A stretch of 64,000 nt of DNA from CAVOGJ01 sp963700865 (GTDB taxonomy: Bacteria > Planctomycetota > Planctomycetia > Pirellulales > Pirellulaceae): NCBI GenBank assembly GCA_963700865.1, contig CAVOZC010000001.1, forward strand, positions 620,001 through 684,000, given 5' to 3'. Numbering within the stretch: position 1 is the first letter of the stretch; each line of letters begins with the position of its first letter. The notes under the pieces were generated by a model that saw only the letters and a list, made by a program, of their open reading frames with translations, was not told the origin of the DNA and did not search any database. This document shows positions 18,630 through 27,042 of the stretch, piece by piece. Made by a program: the position numbers and the translations under genes.

Positions 18630-18987
18630 AGATCTCGCGTTTTCGAGCAATCACTAGCTTGCTCGCCGAACCCGTCTAGGCATCCGGTCATCTTAATACG
18701 GCAAACACACGCGTCAAGGATCGAAGTTTGCCATAAACCCCGATGCTTGCAGTTCCTACAAATCCGCGCACCGGCAGCTTCCCACCACCAAGAGCCAAGA
18801 CACAGACCTCGGGTGCTGTCGCCAGCACCTGATGGCCTGGTGCGGAGCTCAACGTCCTAAGCGCATTGCGCCTCCTCGTGTGATCGGCGCACCGCTGGCC
18901 TCGTTCCGTTATTGACTGGATCGGAACCTAGGACCATGGTTGTCGAGGCCGACTCCGGTGGCTTGCCTTCTTAAGCAGCGAGCGACG
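18630..18987 (-). ncRNA. Possible small structured RNA upstream of the hairpin
   Basis: This 358-bp stretch has no convincing ORF. Read on the minus strand it contains a 7-bp stem with a GCGA tetraloop (around 18814-18831) and ends in the strong hairpin at 18574-18628. I compared it by eye with tmRNA, RNase P RNA and SRP RNA cores and found no match. It may simply be the long 3' untranslated region of the MFS gene. Low confidence. Confidence 0.25.
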
Positions 18988-20214
18988 TCAGGTCTCTTCA
19001 AAGTCGCCGCCAGACCGCGCCGCCCACCAGACCATCGCCATGCCCAGCAGCATCAAGACGGCCGACAACAGGTACGGCAGACGTAGCCCCGTCTTGAGCA
19101 GGGGAATGCCCATTCCCGATCCGACAATGCGTCCCATCGAACTGACACTCTGCGCCACGCCCAGGATCTTGCCTTGCTTCTTGGGATCCGACCGCCGGGA
19201 CAGCAGGGACTGTAGCGACGGACTGAGCATGCCGAAGCCGGCGACCAACAGCGTCAGGGCCACAAACAGCCATCCAAGGCTGCTCCGCGTGATCGCCAGG
19301 ATCATTAGCGAGAATCCGGATATCTCCATGCTGATGCCGATCATCGCCAGCCGCGCTTCCGGGACGCGGCCCGCAAGCCGACGCACAATGAAACCTTGGA
19401 CGAGCGACAATATCAATCCGATATAGGCGTAAACCAGGAACAGCCGCTCGAAACTCACTTGAAACGCGGCGGCCGTTTGTCCCTTGAGCAGCAAGGAGAG
19501 GGTTGATTCCAGCATCGAGAAGGACGAGATGCAAATAAAGCTGGTCGCCAGCAGCATGAGAATCGAACGCGTCGAAAGGACCGCCAGCCAGGCGGACGCG
19601 TCGAGCCAGCGACGCGCTGCCGGGGGCGCACCGCGGCGCCGTGACTCGGGCAGCAAGGCCCAGGCGCAGCCCAAGGCCACCGCTGACAGTCCCGCGGCCA
19701 GGTATCCCGGCAGGGGCCCCGGATCGCCCCCTCCGGCCCACACTGCCAGAAAACCGACCAGGGGACCCAGCGTAAAACCCAATCCAAAAGCCATCCCGAT
19801 CAGTGCCATGCCGCGGGGCCGGTTGGCGAGCGTGGTCGTATCGGCGATGTAGGCCTGCGCGGTTGAAATCGTGGCGCCGCAAACCCCGGCGCCGACGCGG
19901 GCGACGAACAACAGACCGAGACTCTGCCAAACCGTCGCCAGACCGAACAGCGTATAAAACACGATCGAACCCGCCAGACCGAACATGATGACGGGACGGC
20001 GACCGATGCGATCGGACAGGCTGCCCCAAACCGGCGCAAACAGGAACTGCATCGCGGAGAAACTGGCCATCAGCAGTCCCAATTGGGGCGCGGTGGCCCC
20101 AAAACCATCCGCGTACACCGGCAGTAGGGGAATGACGATGCCGAAACCCAGCAGATCGATAAAGACCGTCAGGAAGACGACCAGCAGAGAACCGCGACGG
20201 GGAGCTTCGTCCAT
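18988..20214 (-). CDS. Major facilitator superfamily efflux transporter (TetA/DHA1-like)
   Basis: Inner-membrane proton-coupled transporter, probably for drug-like or small hydrophobic compounds. About twelve membrane segments are visible, with the DHA1-type beginning FLTVFIDLLGFGIVIPLLPVYA, the loop 2-3 motif GSLSDRIGRRPV, and the antiporter-type motif in segment 5 (GMAFGLGFTLGPLVGGF-like, here GMAFGLGFTLGPLVGF). About 408 residues is normal for the family. The ATG at 20214 is preferred over the TTG at 20232 because it places a short polar tail directly before the first membrane helix; neither has a strong ribosome binding site. It is divergent from the PaaK-like gene; nothing nearby identifies its substrate. 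Confidence 0.88.
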   Translation of the reverse strand: MDEAPRRGSLLVVFLTVFIDLLGFGIVIPLLPVYADGFGATAPQLGLLMASFSAMQFLFAPVWGSLSDRIGRRPVIMFGLAGSIVFYTLFGLATVWQSLGLLFVARVGAGVCGATISTAQAYIADTTTLANRPRGMALIGMAFGLGFTLGPLVGFLAVWAGGGDPGPLPGYLAAGLSAVALGCAWALLPESRRRGAPPAARRWLDASAWLAVLSTRSILMLLATSFICISSFSMLESTLSLLLKGQTAAAFQVSFERLFLVYAYIGLILSLVQGFIVRRLAGRVPEARLAMIGISMEISGFSLMILAITRSSLGWLFVALTLLVAGFGMLSPSLQSLLSRRSDPKKQGKILGVAQSVSSMGRIVGSGMGIPLLKTGLRLPYLLSAVLMLLGMAMVWWAARSGGDFEET

Positions 20215-20307
20215 GAGGGGTATGGCGGCCAAAAGAAATCGGAGGAAGGGGGAGGACGTTGGCGGGGTCTTCTATTCGCCGTCATCGGGACGCTCTATTA
20301 TGACGCG

Positions 20308-21585
20308 ATGGTCGATTCAGCCTACCCGGAACGACGAGCTTGGGAGCAATTACCGCGCGAAGTGCTTCGCGCCCGGCAAACGACCGCGCTCAACGCCCTG
20401 CTGGCAGAGATTCTGCCAGCGAACCCGTTTTACACCGCCAAGTTTGGGCGGGAGTCCCTGCAATTGACGACGCTCGACGAATTGGCGACGCTCCCCTTCA
20501 CCACCAAGCAGGAACTGTCGGCGGCTGCCCAGGGAGATCTGCCATCCAACCAGACCTATCCCTCGGAACGCTACGTACGGTTCCACCGGACGTCGGGGAC
20601 GCACGGCCGTCCCCTTACCATCCTCGACACGGCCGAGGATTGGCAGCACTGGATCGCCACCTGGCAATTCGTTCTCGACGCGGCGGAAGTCACGACATCG
20701 GACCGTGCCTTGATGGCTTTTTCCTTCGGACCTTTCATCGGTTTCTGGAGCGCCTATGATGCCCTGGCACAGCGGGGAGCGATGGTGATTCCCTGCGGTG
20801 GGCTGTCGACGCAAGCACGCCTGGAACTGCTCCTGGACGCCGCAGCGACCGTTGTCTGCTGTACCCCCACGTACGCGCTAAGGATGCAGGAAGTCGCCCA
20901 GTCTGGCGGCATCCGCCTGGCCGATGCGAACGTCCGCGTCATCATCGTCGCGGGCGAACCGGGCGGATCGCTGCCATTCGTGAGGCAGCGGATTGAGGCC
21001 GCCTTTGGCGCCCGAGTCGTGGACCACGCCGGTGCCACCGAGATCGGACCCTGGGGGTATGGAGATCCAGCGGGACGTGGACTGCGGATCGCCGAATGCG
21101 ATTTCATCGCCGAGTTTATTCCGTCACCCGCCTCAACGTCGGTCACTCGCGACGGTCCGCCGGCTCAAGAACTGGTGCTCACCTCATTGCGGCGACAAGG
21201 CATGCCCATCATTCGTTATCGCACCGGTGACCTCGTGATTCCGCGCGAGGCGGGGGACGAAAACCAATTTCAGTTGCTGGCAGGCGGCATTCTGGGCCGC
21301 ACGGATGATATGCTGGTGATTCGAGGCGTGAATGTTTTCCCCAGTGCGATCGAATCGGTGCTGCGCGAGTCGCATTATTTTGGTGAGTTTCGTATCGTGG
21401 CGAAAAAGCACGCTGAGATGGATCAGTTGCAAATCGAGGTCGAGTCGCCAACTGCGGACCAGATCGAGCGGATCCGCGAGCGATTACAGACGCGCATCGG
21501 CCTGCGGGTGGACGTGGGATCGGTTCCCGCCGGCAGCCTGCCGCGCTTCGAGGCCAAATCACGACGATGGGAAGATCAGCGATGA
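20308..21585 (+). CDS. Phenylacetate-CoA ligase-like adenylate-forming enzyme
   Basis: Cytoplasmic acyl-adenylate/acyl-CoA ligase of the PaaK family. The 425-residue protein carries the phosphate-binding loop HRTSGTHGRPL (about residue 92), the substrate-pocket segment TPTYALRMQEVA, the conserved DHAGATEIGPWGY, YRTGD, and the hinge region GRTDDMLVIRGVNVFPSAIE, followed by the C-terminal lid. These match PaaK-type ligases throughout and the active site looks complete. The rest of the phenylacetate pathway is absent here, so the acid activated is unknown. The start is ATG 20308. The stop overlaps the start of the DUF971 gene by four bases (ATGA), implying translational coupling. Confidence 0.9.
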   Translation: MVDSAYPERRAWEQLPREVLRARQTTALNALLAEILPANPFYTAKFGRESLQLTTLDELATLPFTTKQELSAAAQGDLPSNQTYPSERYVRFHRTSGTHGRPLTILDTAEDWQHWIATWQFVLDAAEVTTSDRALMAFSFGPFIGFWSAYDALAQRGAMVIPCGGLSTQARLELLLDAAATVVCCTPTYALRMQEVAQSGGIRLADANVRVIIVAGEPGGSLPFVRQRIEAAFGARVVDHAGATEIGPWGYGDPAGRGLRIAECDFIAEFIPSPASTSVTRDGPPAQELVLTSLRRQGMPIIRYRTGDLVIPREAGDENQFQLLAGGILGRTDDMLVIRGVNVFPSAIESVLRESHYFGEFRIVAKKHAEMDQLQIEVESPTADQIERIRERLQTRIGLRVDVGSVPAGSLPRFEAKSRRWEDQR

Positions 21586-21947
21586 ATTCGATTCCCCAGC
21601 GGATTACCCGCCCGGACGACCGCACGATCCGCATCACATGGAGCGACGGCCAACAGCGCGATTATCGAGCCGTGGAACTCCGGGCTGCCTGTCCTTGCGC
21701 GACGTGCCGCGAGAAGCGCTCGGCGAGTGACGCGGCCCCCGCAAACTTGCTGCCGGTACTTTCGCCGGCCGAGACCCAACCGACGCGGGTGGCAGGGATG
21801 AGACCGGTGGGAAATTACGCCTACAACATCCAGTTCAACGACGGCCACGACACGGGAATCTTTACCTTCGAATTTCTGCGGAACGCCGGTGCGGCGGTCG
21901 ACGAGGCGTTGTCGGATTCAGCGAATCGTGAAACTCATCCGGAGTAG
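21582..21947 (+). CDS. DUF971 (GBBH-like N-terminal domain) protein
   Basis: Small protein of 121 residues with the DUF971/GBBH-like_N fold signature: the WSDGQQRDYRAVELRAACPC opening, RPVGNYAYNIQFNDGHDTGI and FTFEFLR. This domain also forms the N-terminus of gamma-butyrobetaine hydroxylase and occurs alone beside Mrp/ApbC-type iron-sulfur carriers, and a CPCATC cluster that could bind metal is visible here. Its exact role is not known. Start ATG 21582 overlaps the stop of the PaaK-like gene, so the two probably form an operon. Confidence 0.88.
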   Translation: MNSIPQRITRPDDRTIRITWSDGQQRDYRAVELRAACPCATCREKRSASDAAPANLLPVLSPAETQPTRVAGMRPVGNYAYNIQFNDGHDTGIFTFEFLRNAGAAVDEALSDSANRETHPE

Positions 21948-22054
21948 CCGCGCCGTCGCCGGGCACGGGCAAAGTTCCCAAGTCCCAAGGCCGAACAAGA
22001 TGCTATTCGGCCCAAAGGAAACGTGACTCGAGGCAACCTCGACGGCCAAGCGAC

Positions 22055-24583
22055 TTACACCCAGGTCCCTTCCGTGGCCAGCACATAATCGAGTGCCGAG
22101 ACGTTCAAGGTGTTCGTACCACCCTTGCTGCCATCGATCGTGACCTCGTCAAAATTCTCGGCTCGGCTGAAGAATCCACCGCCACTGAGATAGCCGTAAC
22201 CGTTCCGGCCATAGAACAGATCGTTGGCTGCCGAATCAAACAGATATGCCCGATCGAATCCGCCAGTAGTGCCGTAGCCAATCACCTGGTCGAAGCCCTG
22301 CGCGTTGTTGTAAAACAGCCAGGCCGAATCACGCATCACGGCGTACGTGCCGTACGCCTGATACACGTCGTTGCCGGCGGAATCATAGAGATAGGCGTAG
22401 TCGACGCCCCCGTTCTTGGCATAGGCATACACGCGATCAAAGTTATGCACCTGGTTAAAATGCTCGTAATTTGCTCCCCGCAATTCGCTGAACGTTTCGC
22501 GTCCATAGAAGCGATCGTCACCTGACGAATCGGTCAGATACGCATAGTCGGTTCCCCCGTTGAACCCATAGCCAAACACGCGATCAAAGCCACTGGCGTA
22601 GTTGAAGTACGACACGGCCGCGTCTTGCATCACACTGTAGGTGGGGAATCCAAAAAAATTGTCGCTTGCCTCCGTGTCATAGAAGAAGGCATAGTCTTCG
22701 CCGCCTCGAGTGGAATAGCCAAAGTTGCGTTCGAACCCTTCCATGTAGGTGTAGAATTCGAAGTTATTGCCGCGAATGATGCTGAACTCTTTCCGGCCGA
22801 TAAAACGGTCGTCGGTCGGCCCGTCATAGACGTAGGCCCGATCATTGCCGCCGGCCAGTGCGTAGGTGTAAAGACGGTCAAAGTTGGAGATGTAGTGATT
22901 GTAATTGGCGCTGACCAAACGCCCCCAGGTGGGATGCGAAATCATGTCGTCGTCGAGCGAACCGTCGTAGAGATAACCATAATCGGCATCGCCGCTTTTC
23001 AAATCGACGCTGACGTTCTCAAAATCGTTGCCATTCACGGCGTAGCCGGTGCCCGTCAGGGTCATTTCGGCTTCACGAATGGTTGCCGTATCATTGCCGG
23101 GCGTCGCCGCGACGTTGAAGCTGTCAACGCCCGCTCCGGCCTCGGCCGTAATCGTGCTGTAGGTCGCCCCGTTAAGGTCAAACACCTGTGAATTCACCGT
23201 CAATCGATGAACGCTGCCAACCGTGAGTACAAACGTATCGTTGCCGCTCGTGCCATAGGCGGTCACGTTGGAACCATTGAACTCCAACACACGGAAGACA
23301 GCGAAATCATTGTCCGCATAGGTGGCCCCTGGCACCGAGTTGACGACGTACGAAGTGACGCCCCCCGTGCTGCTGCTGGCACCCATGGCGGGTAATTGAT
23401 AGCGTACGGTCAGCGCTGCCCCGGCCGTTTCCGTCAAGAGATAACCGCCGCTGGAATCAGACGTTGTTGAGTTTTCGCCCGCGTCGAACATGCCGTTTCC
23501 GTTGGCATCGATATAGACGGTGTAGCCAGGCAACCCCACATCGCCCGCGTCTTGCGTGCCGTTCTGGTTGGCGTCATGAAAAACAACGCCCGTGATGTCC
23601 GACGTCGTGGGGATCAGCGAGGTGTCGAGATCCAACTTCAGATTGTCGGTGCCTACCGTCACGACCCCCATCGTGAAAGGGTTCGCCAGGGAACCGCCAG
23701 AGGCGGTAACCGTGTAGGTCCCGGCTGGCAGATCGAATTGATAGCCACCGGCGGTCATCGTGGTCGTCGAGAAATCCGACGCCCCATTGCTGGCCGTAAC
23801 CGTGATGCCTCCTTCGCCCTCCCCGCTGTCGTAATACCCGTCGCCGTCACCGTCGGTAAAAACGACGCCCAGCAACTTGGGACCCGAATAGTTGCCGCGG
23901 AAACCAAAGTCCTGGGTCACCACGAACGGTCCCACATCATTCGCGGAACTCGGAGTGCTGCCGAGAACGGAAATCCCGACTTCCACCCAATTCTCGTTCA
24001 TCATGTTGATGCGGTGTCCGGCGGGGTCTTGAATGCCAGTGTCGGTGTTTCCCCAGTCAATGGCGAACGCCGCATGGCCATGAAACACCGATTCGGTATA
24101 GGCGAAAACATTTTCTCCCACGCTAACCGAACCGAACCAGTTGTAGCCGGCTGCCACCGCCCGATCGAGCAAACCCTGTTCGCCAGGTAGCTGGTGCGAT
24201 TGCGTATTGTTGGAAATCATCAATCCATTGTGCGTCTCGGCGGCGGAATAGAGAGCCGGGGACCAGGCCAAGGGAGGAGCGGCGACGAGCGATTCCCACT
24301 GAGTCAACAACTCCGCAGGGTCCGTTCCAAAGAAGCTGGTCGCCAAATTGACATCCGCGTCCGGGGAAACAAAGTAATTCGGATCGCCGGGGTCGGTACT
24401 GAGGAACAGGACATCCAACTCACCCGCCGGATCCGTCCGCATCCGGTTGAGATGCTCCATCATCTCCTGCTCCATCCCGCTGGGGTCAAATGTCAGCATG
24501 CGACGCGATTCCAGCTCTTCCGAGCGCAATCGGAGCCTGCCGAGACGACAATGCTTCTTCCTCAGCTTTCCCGAGAACCTCAT
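22055..24583 (-). CDS. Large exported CAP-domain protein with SdrD-type and tyrosine-rich repeats
   Basis: Predicted surface or secreted protein of 842 residues. The start ATG 24581-24583 has AAAGG upstream and gives a basic N-terminus followed by LRSEELESRRMLTFDPSG, resembling the LExRR-type leader common in large planctomycete exported proteins. Domain order: a CAP/SCP domain (about 35-230; HNGLMISNNTQSHQLPGE, SVGENVFAY, GHRINMMNENW), two SdrD/Cna-B-like domains (DGDGDGYYDSGEGEGGITV and DANQNGTQDAGDVGLPGYTV), then from about residue 500 six or seven tandem repeats of about 50 residues rich in Y, D and G (pattern DYAYLYDS-GND-FYG...NFDRVYAYA-x-GG). No LPXTG or PEP-CTERM tail is seen. Function unknown. 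Confidence 0.8.
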   Translation of the reverse strand: MRFSGKLRKKHCRLGRLRLRSEELESRRMLTFDPSGMEQEMMEHLNRMRTDPAGELDVLFLSTDPGDPNYFVSPDADVNLATSFFGTDPAELLTQWESLVAAPPLAWSPALYSAAETHNGLMISNNTQSHQLPGEQGLLDRAVAAGYNWFGSVSVGENVFAYTESVFHGHAAFAIDWGNTDTGIQDPAGHRINMMNENWVEVGISVLGSTPSSANDVGPFVVTQDFGFRGNYSGPKLLGVVFTDGDGDGYYDSGEGEGGITVTASNGASDFSTTTMTAGGYQFDLPAGTYTVTASGGSLANPFTMGVVTVGTDNLKLDLDTSLIPTTSDITGVVFHDANQNGTQDAGDVGLPGYTVYIDANGNGMFDAGENSTTSDSSGGYLLTETAGAALTVRYQLPAMGASSSTGGVTSYVVNSVPGATYADNDFAVFRVLEFNGSNVTAYGTSGNDTFVLTVGSVHRLTVNSQVFDLNGATYSTITAEAGAGVDSFNVAATPGNDTATIREAEMTLTGTGYAVNGNDFENVSVDLKSGDADYGYLYDGSLDDDMISHPTWGRLVSANYNHYISNFDRLYTYALAGGNDRAYVYDGPTDDRFIGRKEFSIIRGNNFEFYTYMEGFERNFGYSTRGGEDYAFFYDTEASDNFFGFPTYSVMQDAAVSYFNYASGFDRVFGYGFNGGTDYAYLTDSSGDDRFYGRETFSELRGANYEHFNQVHNFDRVYAYAKNGGVDYAYLYDSAGNDVYQAYGTYAVMRDSAWLFYNNAQGFDQVIGYGTTGGFDRAYLFDSAANDLFYGRNGYGYLSGGGFFSRAENFDEVTIDGSKGGTNTLNVSALDYVLATEGTWV

Positions 24584-25355
24584 GACCACACCTTTCGCAT
24601 GTCGAGTGACAACGGCGTAACGTGTCCATATCAGCCGCAGGCTGAGTTGGGCCACCATCCAACCGAAACATACTACGCAACCGACCAATAGAGAGCTTGG
24701 CGGATCAAAAGTGGGACCGAATCACCTGATGACAGCAAAGATCCCCGCACTCGTCTTGCGGGCTGTGCGGTTCGCAACGATCATGACGTGTTACGACACA
24801 TGCGTTCGCCAAAGTCGCCAACGGGACGAGTTCCACGCGTAGCGAAACTTGACGACTCCGCCGCCTACGTCCCCTTCCGCGGCGGCGGGGCAAACATCCG
24901 AAATGTGGCGACCAACAAATGCGTCTCGTCAGCCGAAATGGCACAGATCGCTGGGTAAGACGCAGATCGGGCATCCTGCCGCCGTCGCTTCCTCACTCCT
25001 ACCACACAGACACGAGAAACGCTACGCGTGAACCACGCACCACCTGACACGATGGCGTGGCGGCCAGTGAAGCCGCCGAAGCGGAAGGTACCACGAAGGA
25101 CGCGCGAGAATCCAGGCCGCTGTTTGGCAGTCCGCATCGCCAGATCGTGGCGGTAGCAATGATAGCAGGGGAGGCCGATCGAAGGCTCATCTCCTGCGCA
25201 GCATCATGCGTGCACCGCGCCGTCCCCCTTCACGCCCCGGCTTCCCCATGCACCCCTAATGACGATCACGCCCCCGCTGACGGGGGCGGTTGAATCAGCC
25301 GACAGTTCCGTCTCTGGCCATCGCGGCGAAGGATCGCCGCACGCCACGGACCCGC
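24584..25355. other. Intergenic region with a GC hairpin
   Basis: 772 bp without a gene I can support. At 25269-25288 an 8-bp perfect GC stem (cgcccccg/cgggggcg, 4-nt loop) sits 68 bp beyond the end of the ABC operon and may contribute to its termination, although a T-run is lacking. The rest shows nothing I can name. Confidence 0.4.
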
Positions 25356-26988
25356 TTATCGCAGCGGAGGTGGCTGGCCCGGTGCGGCACTCTCCCGCTT
25401 CAGCCCTTCCTCTTCCAATTGGCGAAAGGCGTCGATTCCAAAGCCCTCTTCCGCACTTCCTTCCTGCGTCTCGATGACATCCACGCGGTCCAGATGAATC
25501 TTCTTATAGACATCCTCGGAAATGATGTAGTACCAGTCGGCAAAACGCAGATTCAGTTCGTCCACTTTGTCGTCCGCCTTCTTCCGCTGCTCCTCGTATT
25601 CGTCGAGCTTGCGCTGATTCTCCTTGAGGATCCGATCTCGCTCCGCCTGCTCCTCCGACATCGTCTCCGACTCGGTCGCTTCCGCATCCGCCTCGGCTGC
25701 TTCCGCCGCGATTTCCTCGGCTGCTTCCGCCTCTCCCTCCACGTCCGAGCTGGGGGCTGGCGTGGCGACGGGTTCGGCCGGGCCCGCCGGTTCCGGCACC
25801 GTTTCCAGTTCCGGTCGTGGGAGACTCGCCTCATCGACCGCGGCTGTAATCATCACATAGCGGTTGAGTTTGCTCTCGTCCCCTTCGGTGTTCGCTCCCG
25901 CGATCTGCCCAAAACGAAGCGTATAGTTGACTCCCTCCTTCGTAATCACGGTGACTTCGCCATCCGTAGACGCAATGCCGAGTGAACCGTCGGGATCCGG
26001 TCGCGGATAAAAGCCGCGTCCAATCAGCGACTGGGCCGCCTCGCTGTCCTGCCAGAGGACATCCTCACCCCCTTGCAGTCCCCGTCGCAGAGCATCGGGT
26101 TTGGCGGACACATCGATAATCTCCAGCTCCGCCAGAGCATTTTTCATGTCATCCAAACGAGCTTTGTCGAGTCCTTCATCCTCCAGCAGCTGCGTCGGCC
26201 GCAGGCCCTCGGGACCGGCTTCGCTGACGTTCCTGCAACTCCCACTTGGCATCATCGCCGTTCCAACGAACATGAATCAAGGATCGCTCGACCAGCTCGG
26301 GACGGATACGTCCGTCGGCCGTTAGCGTCGGTGTGACCGAGTAATCAAAGATGATCATCTGGGCGATGTCGATCGGATTGAGGGCCAACACATCCTGTTC
26401 GATCCAATCCTGAAATTTGGTGGAGAGCTTGTCGGGATCGATCTCGACGGTGTAGACACGGTTCTGCTTGGGAATCCGCACATACCGCTGTTGATCCTGC
26501 CCTTTGACGGGCTTCCCAATCAGCAACTCCACTAATCGCTTGCCCTTGGCATCGTCCAGCCGCACGAGCTTCCCCATGTCTTCGTCCGCGGCAGCGGCAT
26601 TTTCCTCGTTCACGTCGAGGACCCCATACGTCGCGTGGTCCTTCACTTCATCACTGGCCACATTCAGCACGGTCAAATCAATGAACATGGTGGCGGCGTT
26701 CTTGAGTCGCTCCGTCGCATCGGCCGGGTAATCTTGATGCGAGGGGATGACCCACACACCGTTTTTCTTGGCGACCTCGAAAGTTGTCAGCGCGGTTCCC
26801 AGGGCGTCGGCCTCGACGACCGTGAGACTCTCGGCCGCTTCCGGATTGGTAAAGTCCGCAAACAACGGTTTTCCGACCAGATCGGGTGTCTCCACCCCGA
26901 CTCGACCAGGACGTCCCAGGATGGCCGCGGAAACGGCGGCCAAGCCACCCAACACGAAAATAAGTGTCTTTGTTGTTTCGCTCATCAC
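25356..26988 (-). pseudogene. DUF4340 domain protein of the ABC operon, broken by one frameshift
   Basis: About 543 residues if repaired. The N-terminal part (26988 to about 26230) has one membrane segment (LIFVLGGLAAVSAAILG) followed by DUF4340-type sequence; the C-terminal part (about 26225 to 25356) continues in another frame with EAGPEGLRPTQLLEDEGL and ends in an Ala/Glu-rich coiled region and a FADWYYIISEDVYKKIHLDR segment typical of the family. The split is near 26225 and both halves keep normal codon character, so a single indel is likely. DUF4340 proteins accompany GldG-type ABC systems, and this gene is 54 bp after such a gene. The role, possibly a periplasmic accessory, is not established. 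Confidence 0.85.
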
Positions 26989-27042
26989 GTATCCGTTTTC
27001 CAGTCAAGCAATGGTAAGCCGTCCTCCCGCCACCGCGCGAAC

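Noticed and set aside
18630..18987. tmRNA, RNase P RNA or SRP RNA in the gap beside the MFS gene
   Set aside because: None of their conserved core sequences is present; kept only as a low-confidence small RNA.
22630..24691. Plus-strand frames opposite the CAP-domain gene
   Set aside because: Shadows of a clear minus-strand gene with conserved CAP motifs and repeated codon pattern.
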